Origin: Siphonobacter curvatus
Lineage (GTDB): Bacteria; Bacteroidota; Bacteroidia; Cytophagales; Spirosomataceae
Direction: 5' to 3'
Assembly: GCF_002943425.1 (NCBI RefSeq)
Contig: NZ_PTRA01000006.1
Coordinates: forward strand, 275,628-339,627
DNA length: 64,000 nt
Shown here: piece after piece, positions 63,386-64,000 of the stretch
Layout: each line of letters opens with the position of its first letter
Position numbering within the stretch: the stretch's first letter is position 1
Notes under the pieces: generated by a model
Databases searched by the model: none
The model's input: only the letters and a program-made list of their open reading frames with translations
What the model was told of the DNA's origin: nothing
Made by a program: the position numbers and the translations under genes

Positions 63386-64000
63386 ATGATCGAACCAGCC
63401 ATTCCTAACAATGAATCCGAACGCTTAGCGGCTTTGGAAGAGTATAAAATTATGGATTCTCTACCCGAAATGGCCTACGACGCCATTACGCGGCTAGCTT
63501 CCGAAATTTGTGGTACCCCCATTAGTCTCATTACATTACTGGATCAGTCCCGGCAATGGTTCAAATCCAAGCAGGGTCTCCAAGTCAGCGAAACCCCGCG
63601 TGAACTGGCATTCTGTTCTCATGCCATTCTTACCCCGAACGTTCCGTTCATTATCGCTGACGCCCGGGAAGATGAACGCTTTCACGATAACCCCTTAACA
63701 ACTGGTGAGCCGCATGTTATTTTTTACGCGGGGATTCCACTGATTACTCCCGAAGGGTATCCCCTAGGCTCTTTGTGCGTCATTGACGAAAAGCCCAAGC
63801 AACTCAGTGAAGATCAGCTGCAAGCCCTCAAAGACCTATCCTATCAGGTAGTCATGCTGCTCGAACTTCGCCGCAAGCACTTTCAGGCCGAACGGGCCCG
63901 GGCCGAAGCCGAAGACGCCCGTCAGGCCAAAGCCCGTTTCCTCTCCACCATGAGCCACGAAATCCGTAATGCCCTCAGCCCCATCATCGGCTCAGTGGGT
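63386..64000 (+). CDS. GAF-domain sensor histidine kinase, truncated by window end
   Basis: The frame opens at 63386 ([22 protein letters not shown]) and runs 205 codons to the end of the window. Residues about 20-165 form a GAF domain of the type found in Bacteroidota kinases ([50 protein letters not shown]), followed by a coiled linker and the start of HisKA with His in [16 protein letters not shown]. The ATPase and any receiver domain lie beyond the window. No signal peptide, so cytoplasmic. Confidence 0.9.
   Translation, partial: MIEPAIPNNESERLAALEEYKIMDSLPEMAYDAITRLASEICGTPISLITLLDQSRQWFKSKQGLQVSETPRELAFCSHAILTPNVPFIIADAREDERFHDNPLTTGEPHVIFYAGIPLITPEGYPLGSLCVIDEKPKQLSEDQLQALKDLSYQVVMLLELRRKHFQAERARAEAEDARQAKARFLSTMSHEIRNALSPIIGSVG

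Noticed and set aside
1..64000. CRISPR arrays, tRNA or rRNA genes, prophage or insertion sequences
   Set aside because: I looked for regular spacer-repeat arrays, cloverleaf-like segments and transposase or integrase motifs and found none.

Overview
The window looks like a chromosomal segment from a Bacteroidota member, most likely order Cytophagales (Spirosoma/Siphonobacter-like; genus not determinable). Reasons: three SusC/SusD outer-membrane nutrient-uptake pairs, an ECF sigma/FecR/STN-receptor relay, many short lipoproteins, a propeller-type (reg_prop/Y_Y_Y) histidine kinase, DUF5690 and DUF4287 proteins, and TAnnTTTG-like promoter boxes instead of strong Shine-Dalgarno sites. I see no rRNA, tRNA, CRISPR array, transposase, integrase or phage gene.

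Layout. 0.5-7.3 kb (minus): SusC/SusD pair 1, preceded by a GH1-like glycosidase and a small lipoprotein. 7.4-10.1 kb (plus): SnoaL-like protein, a double-domain ThuA protein and Dps. 10.1-16.5 kb (minus): a GH127-type beta-L-arabinofuranosidase and an array of five lipoproteins, two of them paralogues. 16.9-20.7 kb (plus): a large two-component kinase and its LuxR-type regulator. 20.9-23.1 kb: small membrane proteins and a nitronate-monooxygenase-like flavoenzyme. 23.2-31.4 kb: the metabolically most coherent part. A minus-strand ethanolamine locus (permease, EutB, EutC) faces a plus-strand cassette of phosphonatase-like hydrolase, DUF5690 transporter and TIGR03364-type FAD oxidoreductase, with an XRE-cupin regulator next to it.

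31.5-36.4 kb (minus): SusC/SusD pair 2. 36.5-42.7 kb: class-C beta-lactamase-like lipoprotein, SDR oxidoreductase, AraC regulator, DUF4287 protein and an S9 (DPP-IV type) peptidase. 42.9-52.0 kb (plus): a self-contained regulated utilization locus of ECF sigma, FecR, STN-domain SusC, SusD and a GH36/GH27-type alpha-galactosidase. 52-64 kb: a histidine kinase with an apparently dead ATPase domain divergent from a CheY-like protein, a TetR-controlled pair of membrane proteins, a zinc alcohol dehydrogenase, a 1237-residue hybrid kinase with duplicated PAS-GAF modules, a secreted protein, a TlpA-like lipoprotein, and a GAF kinase cut by the window end.

How the genes fit together. The polysaccharide genes import and hydrolyse plant-type glycans (alpha-galactosides, arabinosides, beta-glycosides). 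The 23-31 kb block appears to salvage C2 amines: ethanolamine to acetaldehyde plus ammonia by B12-dependent EutBC, and an aminophosphonate to an aldehyde plus phosphate through oxidative deamination and C-P hydrolysis. The best candidates for something undescribed are the highly structured, repeat-rich 0.6-kb interval that separates eutB from eutC, the aminophosphonate cassette with its DUF5690 transporter, and several paired operator-like repeats. All functional calls are from reading sequence motifs; no database search was run.
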